DNA from: Pseudohongiella sp. O18
GTDB lineage: Bacteria > Pseudomonadota > Gammaproteobacteria > Pseudomonadales > Pseudohongiellaceae
Assembly (NCBI RefSeq): GCF_021729085.1
Contig: NZ_JAJSAR010000001.1
Location: 1,612,001-1,676,000, forward strand
Direction of reading: 5' to 3'
Length of the DNA stretch: 64,000 nt
The notes under the pieces were generated by a model. It was given only the letters and a program-made list of their open reading frames with translations, did not search any database and was not told the origin of the DNA. Positions within the stretch are counted from its first letter, which is position 1, and each line of letters opens with the position of its first letter. Position numbers and translations under genes: made by a program. Below, piece by piece: positions 1-8,920 of the stretch.

Positions 1-566
1 GATACCGAGACGGGGCTTACGCAACGCGCAACTATCCATCCCCATTCCTGGTGCAGGCTCTGAATCTGATCGGCACGCTCCCTGTCAACGGCAGGGCGCT
101 GGATCTGGCCTGCGGGGCCGGCCGCAACGCCATGTATCTGGCATCCTGCGGCTATCAGGTGGATGCCGTGGATATCTCGGAAACAGCGCTGGCACTGGGT
201 GCAGACATGGCGAGACAGGCAGGACTGTCCAGCATCCGGTGGCATGCGCATGATCTAGATGGGCCTCTGCCGGGCACGTTGAATGGATTCCACCTGATAA
301 GTGTCCTGCGCTACCTGAATCTGTCGATCATTCCCTCTCTTGTTGAACGGTTGATACCTGGTGCATTCCTTATTGTGGAGGTCCACCTGCAGTCCGACGA
401 AGCAGTATCGGGGCCAGGTGGCACGCGATTCCGGGCTGCGCCAGGTGAGCTGCGGGAAAGCGCCAGCAATCTGGAAGTGATCGAGTATTTTGAAGGGCTG
501 GTAGATGAGCCTGATGGCAGTCGTGCCGCTGTTGCACGCCTGATCGGTCAAAGCAAAGCCGACTAA
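1..566 (+). CDS. SAM-dependent methyltransferase, 5' end cut by the window
   Basis: The reading frame is open from base 3 and ends at TAA 564-566. An internal GTG at 51 could be taken as a start, but the in-frame residues before it (YRDGAYATRNYPSPFLVQAL) match the segment that normally precedes motif I in small class I methyltransferases of the TehB/tellurite-resistance type, so the gene begins left of the window. Motif I (LDLACGAGRN) binds S-adenosylmethionine, and an acidic residue at the end of the next strand (VDAVDIS) would hold the ribose. The C-terminal part looks like the usual Rossmann-fold end. The methyl acceptor cannot be deduced. It stands on the same strand as the following TonB receptor, 111 bases apart, and need not share its transcript. 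Confidence 0.8.
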   Translation, partial: YRDGAYATRNYPSPFLVQALNLIGTLPVNGRALDLACGAGRNAMYLASCGYQVDAVDISETALALGADMARQAGLSSIRWHAHDLDGPLPGTLNGFHLISVLRYLNLSIIPSLVERLIPGAFLIVEVHLQSDEAVSGPGGTRFRAAPGELRESASNLEVIEYFEGLVDEPDGSRAAVARLIGQSKAD

Positions 567-677
567 GGTTCGGATTGCCACAAAACTGTTTTAAAACTGA
601 CATCGAACTGTCGCTCGATTGTTACAGTCAGACCCTAAAGTGCCAGTTCCTACGACACTATCCAGGGTTTGACAACA

Positions 678-3032
678 ATGAGAAATAACACATTAACACG
701 CGCAATCTGCGCCGCGATCGGATCCATGATTGCCACGCCGCTGGCCTTTGCACAGCAAGCCCCGGCGGTTGAAGAAATGGTCGTGACAACACAGCTGCGT
801 ACATTTGCCAGCAGCAGCGTCACTGAAGAAATGCAGAATCAGGTATCAGCTGCTTCCAGCGTGCTGGGTGCCATAGATTATATCCCCGGCGTGCTGGTAA
901 ATGAGGGCGACGCCTTTGGCGGTGATGACTGGTCCACAACAGTCAGTATCCGCGGATTCCAGGTGAGTCTTGATGAGCAGCAGCTGGGTATGACCATCGA
1001 CGGCATACCCAACGGTAACTCAAATTATGGTGGTGGCTCCAAAGCCAACCGATTCCTCGATACCGAAAACCTGTTCGCCGTCGACGTGGTTCAGGGCACT
1101 TCTGATATAGCCTCCTGGTCGCATGAAGCACTGGGTGGCAGCATGAATTTTCGCAGTGTGGATCCCACAGACCAGGCCGGGCTGACCGTTTCCACAACAT
1201 TCTGTGATAACAATGCACGCAAGGTTTTTGCACGCTACAACACCGGTGAAATTGCTGACAATACATACGCCTGGATCAGCGTATCTACCTCTGATATCGA
1301 TGCCTGGATAGATGCCTCAGGTGAGTCTAATCGCGATCATATCGCCGCAAAGCTGAAAGGTCACTACGAGTCCTTTGAGCTGACTGGCTATATCTCTTTT
1401 GACGATGCGCATGAGGACAACTACCAGCGTGTCACACCACAGGAGTTTGCCGAGGATCCGACCTGGGATCGATTGACCGGGGACTGGACTGGCATTCCAC
1501 ACATCGACCAACTGTACCGTCGCGGCTGGTCCACACTGCGTGAAAACCTGCTCGCCTACGCAAAAGTTGATTTCACTGTTTCAGAGATCGATTTCAGTAC
1601 TTCCGTTTATCATCATGACAACAGTGGTCGTGGAGACTGGCTGCCACCATATATTGTTGATGTGAGAAATGACGGTGCGGGCAATCCGCATTCGGAGCTG
1701 ACCACGGGTGCACCGGTGCTGGGTGGCAGCCCGCTGGGTACCATCACCTTTGTCGACGCGAACGGCCGGGCGCTTCAGCCCAGAGCCAACTGTCAGAGCT
1801 CACTGGTATTCCCTTACGGCGGTGCCGGGCCTGCGTATGATCCGGCCTGTTTCCCTGCTGGTGCCATTCCGGTTGGGTCCTATCGCCACACTGTGTATGA
1901 CAAACAGCGAACCGGTTTTATCGCTGACTTCGCGTGGGAGCAGGATCTGAGTGGTTTCAGCAACGAGCTGCGCGGCGGCTTCTGGTATGAAGACAATACG
2001 CGCAACGAGTCACGCGACTGGCTGAAGATTCTGGATTCGCGTACCGGCTACAATTTTAATCACATGCCTTACTGGACACAGTACGATCGAAGCTTCCCGC
2101 AGGAAACCATGACATGGTATCTCGAAGATACTGTCATCATGGGTGATCTGACGGCCCGCCTGGGCGTTAAGCAGTATCTGGTGGACATCGAACGCGAAGA
2201 TGAGCATCAGGGTGGTCTGAGAACGGCAACCGTGAACTCAGACTCGGATGTTCTGTTTAGTGGCGGACTGGTGTACGCCTTGCCCGTTGATGGCCTGGAG
2301 GTGTTTGGCGGTTACGCAGAAAGCTTCTCGTCCATCAAAGATGGTGTTCTGGAGGCCAATCAGACAGCGCTGGATTCGGTGGAGCCGGAAACGGCAGACA
2401 GTATGGACATCGGTCTGCGCTACAGCACCGGTATGCTGAATGCCAGTCTGACCTACTACGATATCGAGTTCGCTAACCGTATCACCTATATTCCGGAAGG
2501 ATCGACCGATGGCATCGACTATCTGGGAGAGAGTGATGGCGCCTACGTGAACGTGGGTGGTATCGATTCATCAGGTATTGAAGCGGCTGTCCAGGCAATG
2601 GTTACCGACAGTCTGAGTCTTTACTTCTCCTATACGATGAACGATTCAACCTATATCGGTACACCTGACCCTGCGGCAAACACATTGCTGGGTGTGTTTC
2701 CTGGCAATACCGTGTTTGGATCGGCAGAAGACATGTTTGTGCTGTCTGCAGACTGGCGCCGCGACAGATACTTTGCAGGTGTGACATACAAAGATGTTGG
2801 GGAGCGCTGGTTGAATGCCGCAAATACCACGCGAATCGATGGTTATGGAGTGACTGATATGTATTTTGGTGTGGATCTGACAGAGGACCTGCTGGGTCTT
2901 AAATCCGCCAATCTGCGTGTCAATGTCAGCAACCTCACCGACGAGTCCTATATTGGTGGCGTGGCTGGCGGCTGGGGCGGCTGGATTGCTCCGCCACGAA
3001 CAGCTACAGCGACTCTTACCGTCGATTTCTGA
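678..3032 (+). CDS. TonB-dependent outer-membrane receptor
   Basis: A 784-residue outer-membrane receptor. A signal peptide is visible (MRNNTLTRAI... ending LAFA, cleavage near residue 25). A plug domain follows at about residues 45-165 (IDYIPGVLVNEG, SIRGFQ, DGIPNG, VDVVQGTSD, GGSMNF), then a beta-barrel ending in an aromatic C-terminus (TATLTVDF), as expected for BAM-dependent assembly. An in-frame TTG at 669 would give three more residues, but the ATG at 678 has CAGGG about 10 bases upstream and is preferred. Such receptors import iron chelates, cobalamin or other large ligands using TonB energy. The ligand is not evident. A second receptor and PiuC lie just downstream, which makes a role in iron acquisition plausible, but that is inference. 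No Fur-like site was seen directly upstream. Confidence 0.92.
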   Translation: MRNNTLTRAICAAIGSMIATPLAFAQQAPAVEEMVVTTQLRTFASSSVTEEMQNQVSAASSVLGAIDYIPGVLVNEGDAFGGDDWSTTVSIRGFQVSLDEQQLGMTIDGIPNGNSNYGGGSKANRFLDTENLFAVDVVQGTSDIASWSHEALGGSMNFRSVDPTDQAGLTVSTTFCDNNARKVFARYNTGEIADNTYAWISVSTSDIDAWIDASGESNRDHIAAKLKGHYESFELTGYISFDDAHEDNYQRVTPQEFAEDPTWDRLTGDWTGIPHIDQLYRRGWSTLRENLLAYAKVDFTVSEIDFSTSVYHHDNSGRGDWLPPYIVDVRNDGAGNPHSELTTGAPVLGGSPLGTITFVDANGRALQPRANCQSSLVFPYGGAGPAYDPACFPAGAIPVGSYRHTVYDKQRTGFIADFAWEQDLSGFSNELRGGFWYEDNTRNESRDWLKILDSRTGYNFNHMPYWTQYDRSFPQETMTWYLEDTVIMGDLTARLGVKQYLVDIEREDEHQGGLRTATVNSDSDVLFSGGLVYALPVDGLEVFGGYAESFSSIKDGVLEANQTALDSVEPETADSMDIGLRYSTGMLNASLTYYDIEFANRITYIPEGSTDGIDYLGESDGAYVNVGGIDSSGIEAAVQAMVTDSLSLYFSYTMNDSTYIGTPDPAANTLLGVFPGNTVFGSAEDMFVLSADWRRDRYFAGVTYKDVGERWLNAANTTRIDGYGVTDMYFGVDLTEDLLGLKSANLRVNVSNLTDESYIGGVAGGWGGWIAPPRTATATLTVDF

Positions 3033-3043
3033 TTGTCGCAGAT

Positions 3044-3074
3044 AAAAAAAGCCTGACCCCTTTCAGGGTCAGGC
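3044..3074 (-). terminator. Rho-independent terminator between two convergent TonB receptors
   Basis: A 9-bp perfect stem (GCCTGACCC at 3051-3059 with GGGTCAGGC at 3066-3074, 6-base loop) is flanked on its left by seven A residues. Read on the minus strand this is a stem followed by a U tract, a canonical intrinsic terminator for the receptor gene whose stop is at 3158. On the plus strand the stem lacks a following U tract, so it would stop the upstream receptor less efficiently. Confidence 0.8.
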
Positions 3075-3157
3075 ATAACTCTGCCAAAAAGGTGTGGCAG
3101 CACTTACTACCTCCTTGCTGGACATCGGGCCGACAGTCGCCGGCCCGACACCTGCAG

Positions 3158-5758
3158 TTAGAAGCTCGCGTTCAATCGAGCATAGTAATAACCACCCTGC
3201 CAGCTCACTGCCGTGCCTGATGAGTACAGGCGACCACAGCAGTAGTCACCAATGCTGTCCTTCTCAGGGTAGTAATCAAACAGGTTACGCCCACCCAGCG
3301 TCAGGCGAAGGGTTTCGTTGATCTGGTACTGCCCTTCCAGGTCGAAAATCACTGCCGGGTCAAACTCCTGCACCTGCCCACCATTGAAGTTCTCATACGA
3401 GCCGTAGAGGTTGGCACGAGCTACCAGGGTCAATGGTCCCACCGTATGGCGGGCTGACATCATGCCGCGCCAGGACGGGTCGAAGTTTTCGAAGTCGAAC
3501 TGGTTCTCCTCGTTCAGAAATGTACTGGGATCTGAAGCAAACTCGGAGGTATTAAAGTTTAGGGATGCACTAAACGTGGTATTAGCACCCGAGTCCCAGC
3601 TTACTGGCAGCGTCGCTACCAGATCCAGTCCCTGTGTCTTGGTATCAAAGGCGTTAGTAAAGTAGAAAACACCTCCAATGGTTTCAGCGCCGACTACACT
3701 GGCATTTGCCAGCGCTAGATAGTTGTCGTAAGCCGCACCTGCCGTCGGATTGGTGGATACGGGGCGTGTAGAGACTGAGTACACACGGTCGTCGACGTCG
3801 ATGCGATAGAAGTCGGCAGTGAAGCTCAGTGCATCGAATTCTGCCGTCAGGCCGATGGCAAAGTTCGTCGATGTCTCGGGTCTAAGGGGGGTCGCACCGA
3901 GAGCCTGGGCAACAACTCCGCCTGCAGGGAAGAGGCCAGTTGCGACAGGGAAACCGTCCGGCAATCGGGTTGATACGTTGGTTGTGCCCTGTTGTCCAGG
4001 CGTCGGTGCCCGGAAGCCGGTGCCTACAGATGCCCGCACGCCAATGGCTTCAGTCAGGCTATAGCGTCCAGCCAGCTTGCCAACGACTTCACTACCGAAA
4101 TCTGAGTAGTCTTCGTAGCGAACGGCTGCCTGCATAAACAGTGCATCCGTCAGGTCTGCACTGATGTCCGTGTAGAAGGCATAGGAATCACGCTCGTAGT
4201 TATCAGAGAATTCGGGAGAGTAACCCGGGAAACCATTCGAGCCCACGCCAACTACCCGATATACCGGGTCGCTGCTGCTGGCGCAATTGAGAGATGAGCC
4301 ATTGGCAATAACGGCCAGGCCTGCGCTGGTTGCTGTGCCGTTATCGTTACAGAATCCCCAGGGATCCGGGACGGCGTATGGACCAGCCTCATAGGAGACT
4401 GGCTCACCCTCGACGATTTTGTAGGTTTCATCCAGATAACTTGCTCCAAACGCCAGCAGTGCCGGAGCATCCAGTCCGACGTCCACATCCAGGCTGAAAT
4501 CCGCCTGAAACTGCGTCTCCTGATTGACCAGGTCGCCAGGCTTGAACGACGTTGGAGAGTCTGGGCCCAGAGAAGGGTTGATAGTGTTGTTGAGGGTATA
4601 CTCAACTTTGCTTTCCGCAGTACGACCACTGAGGTCATACATCAGACCGTTGCTCAGCTCACCCCGCAAACCGCCAACGATTGAAAAATCAAACACGTCG
4701 CCGAAGAATCGTGGTGTGAAGCCGCCCGGAAATTTTTCCAGAGGCGTGTATATGGACCCATCCTGGCGCCGGAGCTCTTCGATCGTGCCATTGCCTGGAT
4801 ATCTGTAGAAGAAGGGGCCGTCCGTTTCACTGCTGGAATAGTTACCAAACCCGTACAGTGTCGCTGTCGTGCTGAGAGGCATTTCAGCATTAACAAAAAA
4901 GCGTTGAGCATCGCTATTGGGTTGCCCCCAGGGCTGCACAACCTCGCCCATATCTGCCACTGCGGCCATGTAGCCGGGATCTTCGGTGTATCGGGTATAG
5001 GATGCGGTTGGGTCATAGACGGGGTTCGACGGATCCAGACAGAACCAGGTCTCACAATATTGTTCGGCACGTATGGTTGCATCTGACTGAGATACTTCAG
5101 CAGAAAGGTTGATGAAGCCGCTATTCGCCAGCGGTAAACCAATGTTGCCCTGTACTGTAAACTGCGAACCGTCGCCCTCGTAATACTCGCCCGTGTCTAC
5201 GCTAAAGCTGGCGCCTTCGGCGCTGTCCTTGAGGATGAAGTTAATAACGCCGGCAATCGCATCAGAGCCGTACTGTGCAGCCGCACCGTCCCGAAGCACC
5301 TCTACATTCTTCAGCGCAATAGTGGGTATGGTGGCGATATCGGGGCCCTGCGTGCCCGAGCCACCGATGGAAACGAGTGCAGCGCGGTGTCTGCGCTTGG
5401 AGTTGACCAGAACCAGTGTCTTGTCAGTTGGCATGCCGCGCAGCGAGGCGGGTCGTATAAAGGTGCCGCCATCACTAATTGGGTTTCGCGATACGTTATA
5501 TGACGGAACCAGTGTTTTTAATACGTCGTTAGTGTCAGTAAACGAAACAGATTCGATGGTGTCGGCATCAAAGACGTCAATTGGAACGGGTGAGTCAGAA
5601 ACAGTTCTGGGTCGGCCTCGAGAGCCGGTAACGACAACTTCTTCCAGTGTGGGCTCAGCCTCGGCAGGCTGTGCAGAGAGTTCTGCAGGGATAACTGCAA
5701 GGCCAGCGATAATGACAGCAATGGTTCGTGAAAGTGGGTTCTTTGACAGATTTGCCAT
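3158..5758 (-). CDS. TonB-dependent receptor, iron-complex type
   Basis: An 866-residue outer-membrane receptor with signal peptide (ending near ELSA), a TonB-box-like segment EEVVVTGSR, and a long plug containing the block IALKNVEVLRDGAAAQYGSDAIAGVINFIL, quoted here in parts: IALKNVEVLRDG and AAAQYGSDAIAGVINFIL. This block marks a large subfamily of gammaproteobacterial and sphingomonad TonB receptors annotated as iron-complex receptors. The barrel ends in an aromatic residue (ARLNASF). A GTG at 5764 is in frame, but it overlaps the AGGAG ribosome-binding site that sits 5 bases ahead of ATG 5758, so 5758 is the start. It converges on the previous receptor and lies downstream of piuC on the same strand, 275 bases away, so it could be served by its own promoter. 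Ligand unknown. Confidence 0.92.
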   Translation of the reverse strand: MANLSKNPLSRTIAVIIAGLAVIPAELSAQPAEAEPTLEEVVVTGSRGRPRTVSDSPVPIDVFDADTIESVSFTDTNDVLKTLVPSYNVSRNPISDGGTFIRPASLRGMPTDKTLVLVNSKRRHRAALVSIGGSGTQGPDIATIPTIALKNVEVLRDGAAAQYGSDAIAGVINFILKDSAEGASFSVDTGEYYEGDGSQFTVQGNIGLPLANSGFINLSAEVSQSDATIRAEQYCETWFCLDPSNPVYDPTASYTRYTEDPGYMAAVADMGEVVQPWGQPNSDAQRFFVNAEMPLSTTATLYGFGNYSSSETDGPFFYRYPGNGTIEELRRQDGSIYTPLEKFPGGFTPRFFGDVFDFSIVGGLRGELSNGLMYDLSGRTAESKVEYTLNNTINPSLGPDSPTSFKPGDLVNQETQFQADFSLDVDVGLDAPALLAFGASYLDETYKIVEGEPVSYEAGPYAVPDPWGFCNDNGTATSAGLAVIANGSSLNCASSSDPVYRVVGVGSNGFPGYSPEFSDNYERDSYAFYTDISADLTDALFMQAAVRYEDYSDFGSEVVGKLAGRYSLTEAIGVRASVGTGFRAPTPGQQGTTNVSTRLPDGFPVATGLFPAGGVVAQALGATPLRPETSTNFAIGLTAEFDALSFTADFYRIDVDDRVYSVSTRPVSTNPTAGAAYDNYLALANASVVGAETIGGVFYFTNAFDTKTQGLDLVATLPVSWDSGANTTFSASLNFNTSEFASDPSTFLNEENQFDFENFDPSWRGMMSARHTVGPLTLVARANLYGSYENFNGGQVQEFDPAVIFDLEGQYQINETLRLTLGGRNLFDYYPEKDSIGDYCCGRLYSSGTAVSWQGGYYYARLNASF

Positions 5759-6032
5759 GGTCACTCCTGATAGTTTTATTGGTATACAGGAGTGTTAACT
5801 GCAATCGATGTGCCACATCAAAAAAGATATGATATAGAATAACAATTAAAAAAAGGTCACCAGTTTGGTTCGTAATAAAAGGATGTGTGTTCCATAACGG
5901 TGCCGTGAAATAATTGTGTTGAAGGGGTGGGTGCTGTTATTGCACTGCTTTTAAGCGCGATTTTAGTGATGCCTCATAATGCGACACTATTGTCATGTTC
6001 GCTCGTGGTGCAAGGGCCCAAAAACGGGGCGC

Positions 6033-6695
6033 TCAATCTTCAGACCACATACGCAGAAGGTTGCTGCGTGATTTTAGCAGTAAGGCGAGCGTCGCCTGTT
6101 GATCTGCCTGTTGGCGCAACTGGGTGATGCTGCGTTCCAGATCAAAAAGTATCTCTCGCTGTGCAGGATCACGCACCAGACTGCGAATCCAGCCAACGAT
6201 GACCAATCGCTGGCCGCGAGTCACGGGTGACACGCGGTGTAGAGTCGTTGACGGATACAGCAGCAGACTGCCTGCGTCCAGTTTAAAACTGCGCTCAGCA
6301 GATGCTTCATCGATCACCAGCTCTCCGCCCTCATAGCTGTCAGCTGCAGAGAGAAACAGTGTGAATGACAGATCGGTTCGTTGGCCGTCGATCATTGCAT
6401 CGTCAACATGAAGGCCGTATTCCATGCCGGGTTCGTAGCGACTTAACAACAGCCGGACAATTGCCTTGGGACGAGCTGCCGCCTGAACCAGTTCATTAGC
6501 CAGCAATGCGTCACCTGTCTGCCGCAGCAGCCGGCTGACCAGCGGTGAGGGCTTTGCCTGCAGATTGCGCTTCAGCGTGCGTGCATGCCATCCGGCTGTG
6601 CTGGCGCCGTCTACGAATTGAGTCTCGTCCGCAGAAAGTTCGTAGAGCGATTGCAACAGGTGATCAGGCAAAGTCTGGCCGATGGGTAATATCAT
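6033..6695 (-). CDS. piuC: Fe(II)/2-oxoglutarate dioxygenase of the PiuC/PKHD hydroxylase family
   Basis: A 220-residue protein matching the PKHD-type hydroxylase family (YbiX/PiuC), full length. The iron facial triad is visible as H96-x-D98 (YGLHVDD) and H153 (TLHRVSPV), with R163 placed to bind 2-oxoglutarate. In Pseudomonas the homologue is encoded beside the siderophore receptor PiuA and is iron-regulated; here it also lies between a TonB receptor and a probable metal-related lipoprotein. The true substrate of the family is still unsettled. ATG 6695 has no strong Shine-Dalgarno. A Fur-box-like palindrome sits 12 bases upstream of the start (6707-6721). The enzyme needs iron itself, so its iron control is biologically odd but typical for the family. 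Confidence 0.88.
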   Translation of the reverse strand: MILPIGQTLPDHLLQSLYELSADETQFVDGASTAGWHARTLKRNLQAKPSPLVSRLLRQTGDALLANELVQAAARPKAIVRLLLSRYEPGMEYGLHVDDAMIDGQRTDLSFTLFLSAADSYEGGELVIDEASAERSFKLDAGSLLLYPSTTLHRVSPVTRGQRLVIVGWIRSLVRDPAQREILFDLERSITQLRQQADQQATLALLLKSRSNLLRMWSED

Positions 6696-6706
6696 GTTAA
6701 TACAAT

Positions 6707-6721
6707 TGAGAATGATTATTG
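6707..6721. promoter_or_regulatory. Candidate Fur box between piuC and the GGE-repeat lipoprotein
   Basis: TGAGAATGATTATTG matches the 7-1-7 Fur motif TGATAATnATTATCA at 11 of 14 positions. It lies in the divergent promoter region of piuC (minus) and the lipoprotein gene (plus), so a single site could control both. Established knowledge: piuC homologues are Fur-regulated. The assignment rests on motif and context only. Confidence 0.6.
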
Positions 6722-6739
6722 ATTGTAGTAAGCTTCTTG

Positions 6740-6768
6740 CAGTTTACACGCTACAGTCGCTTAAACTG
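6740..6768. promoter_or_regulatory. Inverted repeat CAGTTTA/TAAACTG upstream of the lipoprotein gene
   Basis: Perfect 7-bp arms at 6740-6746 and 6762-6768 are separated by 15 bases, about 40 bases before the lipoprotein start. It could be a second operator or a 5' UTR hairpin. No regulator is suggested by the sequence. Confidence 0.3.
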
Positions 6769-6808
6769 AAGTGTTTTTTGAAAAGACGTGTTGAAAAGAG
6801 GAGTGGGT

Positions 6809-7639
6809 ATGGAGTCCAAGCATAAGCTCTGGCTGGGTCTTGGCGCAGTCTGTATGGCCGGAACCATGGTTTCTTGTGCGGGTTCGTCCGGCATGGACGG
6901 CATGGATCACAGTGCGATGGCCATGAGTGTGTCCGAGGGCGGTGAAGGTGGAGAAGGCGGCGAAGGCGGAGAAGGTGGTGAGGGTGGCGAAGGCGCCAGC
7001 AGCGTCGCTTCGGTCAGCAACGATGCCGTCTACCTGGGACAGCTCGGTTTTATCCGCGGGCACCTGATGGTTGGCGTTGACCTTTACCGTGCAGGCGATC
7101 GCGCTGCTGCCGAAACACATATGAAGCATCCCGAAGCAGAAATTTATGCGGCGTTGGTGCCCGCTCTGAACGCGCGCGGTGCACCCGGCTTCGCCAGCGA
7201 GCTGGAGGCTCTGGCAGTTGCCGTGGAACGTCGCCAGCCGCTGTCTGATGTGGAAGCTGCTTATGCCAACCTGCTGCAGGGAATCGCTGCAGCTGAAGAT
7301 GTGGTCGAAGACCCTGACGCTGGATTGCTGGGTGAGGTTATTGTTGATCTCGTGAGCACTGCCGCTGCTGAGTACGACATCGCGGCAGGTGACGACCTGA
7401 GCCTGGAGAATGCCCATGAGTACCAGGATTCTTTCGGTTTCATGCGAGTGGCGTATGACGTGCTGGACCGAATAGAGGCGATGGGCGCCGATGCAGGAGT
7501 CACTGGCCGCATGCGTGAGCAAATGGACAGCATCATGCCCACCTGGTCTGGTGTGCAACCGCCGCAGCAGTTGCCGACTCAGCCAGCTGTGCTTTATGGC
7601 GCGGCCAGCCGCATCGAGCTGGCGGCTTCTGGTCTGTAA
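6809..7639 (+). CDS. Probable lipoprotein with Met/His-rich segment and tandem GGE repeats
   Basis: 276 residues with no family I can name. The start is ATG 6809, with AGGAG 5 bases upstream; an in-frame GTG at 6788 is weaker. The N-terminus is a lipoprotein-like signal ending VSC (Cys23). It is followed by a Met/His-rich stretch (GMDGMDHSAMAM), then six perfect Gly-Gly-Glu units (DNA 6938-6991). The remaining roughly 210 residues look like a soluble alpha-helical domain (QLGFIRGHLMVGVDLYRAGDRAAAETHMKHPEAEIY and following), quoted only in part here: GFIRGHLMVGVDLYR. The Met/His and acidic repeats suggest metal binding outside the inner membrane. That fits its divergent pairing with piuC over a Fur-like site. 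Function is inference. Confidence 0.8.
   Translation: MESKHKLWLGLGAVCMAGTMVSCAGSSGMDGMDHSAMAMSVSEGGEGGEGGEGGEGGEGGEGASSVASVSNDAVYLGQLGFIRGHLMVGVDLYRAGDRAAAETHMKHPEAEIYAALVPALNARGAPGFASELEALAVAVERRQPLSDVEAAYANLLQGIAAAEDVVEDPDAGLLGEVIVDLVSTAAAEYDIAAGDDLSLENAHEYQDSFGFMRVAYDVLDRIEAMGADAGVTGRMREQMDSIMPTWSGVQPPQQLPTQPAVLYGAASRIELAASGL
6938..6991 (+). repeat. Six 9-bp tandem repeats encoding Gly-Gly-Glu
   Basis: Six consecutive units of the form GGN-GGN-GAR lie inside the lipoprotein gene. Third-codon positions vary between units, so the repeat is kept at the protein level rather than being a fresh DNA expansion. Confidence 0.9.
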
Positions 7640-7660
7640 TTCAGCCTGACTGGGAATCCT

Positions 7661-7684
7661 CTGGCCGCTCGACCGAGCGGCCAG
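7661..7684. terminator. GC-rich hairpin between convergent genes
   Basis: An 11-bp perfect inverted repeat (CTGGCCGCTCG, 2-base spacer, CGAGCGGCCAG) lies exactly between the lipoprotein stop (7639) and the thiolase stop (7687). Position and strength suggest a bidirectional terminator. It lacks a U tract on either strand. Confidence 0.6.
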
Positions 7685-7686
7685 AC

Positions 7687-8883
7687 TCAGTCGGTCAACT
7701 CCAGTGCTACGGCAACCGCTTCGCCGCCACCGATACAAAGGCTGGCGATGCCCCGCTGTTTGCCAAGTCTCTGTAGCGCGTAAATCAAAGTAACGATAAT
7801 TCGCGCTCCCGAGGCTCCTACCGGGTGGCCCAGTGCACAGGCACCACCATGAATATTGACCTTGTCGTGGTTAAGCCCCAGTTCCTGCATGGCCAGCATG
7901 GGTACCATCGCAAACGCCTCATTAATTTCGAACAGATCCACATCGTCGACAGACCAGCCTGTCTGGTGCAGCACTTTTTCGATGGCGCCAATCGGGGCAA
8001 TTGTGAATTCGCCGGGATGACGCGCATGACTGGCCTGCGCACGCAGACGGGCAATAGGTTTGAGTCCCGACGCTTTCGCCACCGCCTCGCGGGCCAGCAC
8101 CAGTGCGGCCGCACCGTCGGAGATTGAGGAAGAGTTGGCCGCGGTAATAGTTCCTTCCGCAGAGAACGCCGGGCGCAGCTGAGGGATCTTGTCGATATTG
8201 GCTTTTCCTGGCTGTTCATCGTGACGGACAGTGACTTCCTGTTTACCGGCCTTCACCGTCACTGGAACTGTTTCGGCGTCAAACCAGCCCTTGTCTATCG
8301 CGGCCTTGGCACGCGTCAGCGAGGAGATCGCGTAGTCATCCATCTGTTGGCGCGTGAGACCAAATTTGTCCGCCGTTTCCTGGGCAAAGCTGCCCATCAG
8401 TCTGCCCGTGTAGGCATCCTCCAGTCCGTCCAGAAACATATGGTCTTTCAGTTCGCCGTGACCAAGTCGCAGGCCGCCCCGCGCCTTGGGTATCAGGTAA
8501 GGCGCCTGCGTCATATTTTCTATACCGCCCGCAAGCACGACGTCAGCATGGCCAGCGAGGATCTGATCCATGCCCATCATGACGGTTTTCATGCCAGAAC
8601 CACACATTTTGTTGACGGTCGTGCAGGGCGTTGTAACAGCCAGGCCTGCTCCCAGCGCAACCTGTCTCGCTGGTGCCTGGGCAAGCCCGGCGGGGAGCAC
8701 ACAACCCATCAACACGTCGTCGATCGCCTCAGGGTGCTGGGCCGGATCCAGTCCGGCGCGTTCCAGTGCCGCGCGTGCGGCGGCTGTCCCGAGGGCTGGC
8801 GCAGCCGTATTGCTGAAGACGCCCTGAAAGCCGCCAATGGCAGTGCGGGCGCCACCGAGTATCACCACAGATTGGTCAGTCAT
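7687..8883 (-). CDS. Acetyl-CoA C-acyltransferase (thiolase)
   Basis: A full-length 398-residue thiolase. The nucleophile C94 lies in NKMCGSG, and the second half of the active site is H353 (GGACALGHPVG) and C383 (CIGGGEAVA). All three catalytic residues of the family are present. The reading frame stays open upstream to 9123, but those codons overlap the regulator gene; the family N-terminus MTDQSVVILGGARTAIGGF starts at ATG 8883. The enzyme either makes acetoacetyl-CoA from two acetyl-CoA or cleaves 3-ketoacyl-CoA. The neighbouring LiuR-like regulator and icmF favour a catabolic role in branched-chain or short-chain acyl-CoA breakdown. It follows the regulator gene on the same strand after a 37-base gap, so the two are likely co-transcribed. 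The gene symbol is left open (atoB/phaA-like). Confidence 0.93.
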   Translation of the reverse strand: MTDQSVVILGGARTAIGGFQGVFSNTAAPALGTAAARAALERAGLDPAQHPEAIDDVLMGCVLPAGLAQAPARQVALGAGLAVTTPCTTVNKMCGSGMKTVMMGMDQILAGHADVVLAGGIENMTQAPYLIPKARGGLRLGHGELKDHMFLDGLEDAYTGRLMGSFAQETADKFGLTRQQMDDYAISSLTRAKAAIDKGWFDAETVPVTVKAGKQEVTVRHDEQPGKANIDKIPQLRPAFSAEGTITAANSSSISDGAAALVLAREAVAKASGLKPIARLRAQASHARHPGEFTIAPIGAIEKVLHQTGWSVDDVDLFEINEAFAMVPMLAMQELGLNHDKVNIHGGACALGHPVGASGARIIVTLIYALQRLGKQRGIASLCIGGGEAVAVALELTD

Positions 8884-8920
8884 GTGCGATTGTCCTGTGT
8901 CCTGAAATTGCTGAATGTGA

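Noticed and set aside
5765-5930. AT-rich stretch upstream of the second TonB receptor as a Fur box
   Set aside because: GATATGATATAGAATAAC needs a gap to align with the Fur consensus and has no symmetry; too weak to list.
6761-7738. A 325-codon minus-strand frame opposite the GGE lipoprotein
   Set aside because: Shadow of the lipoprotein gene created by its repeat and GC bias; it also runs into the thiolase end and has no domain.
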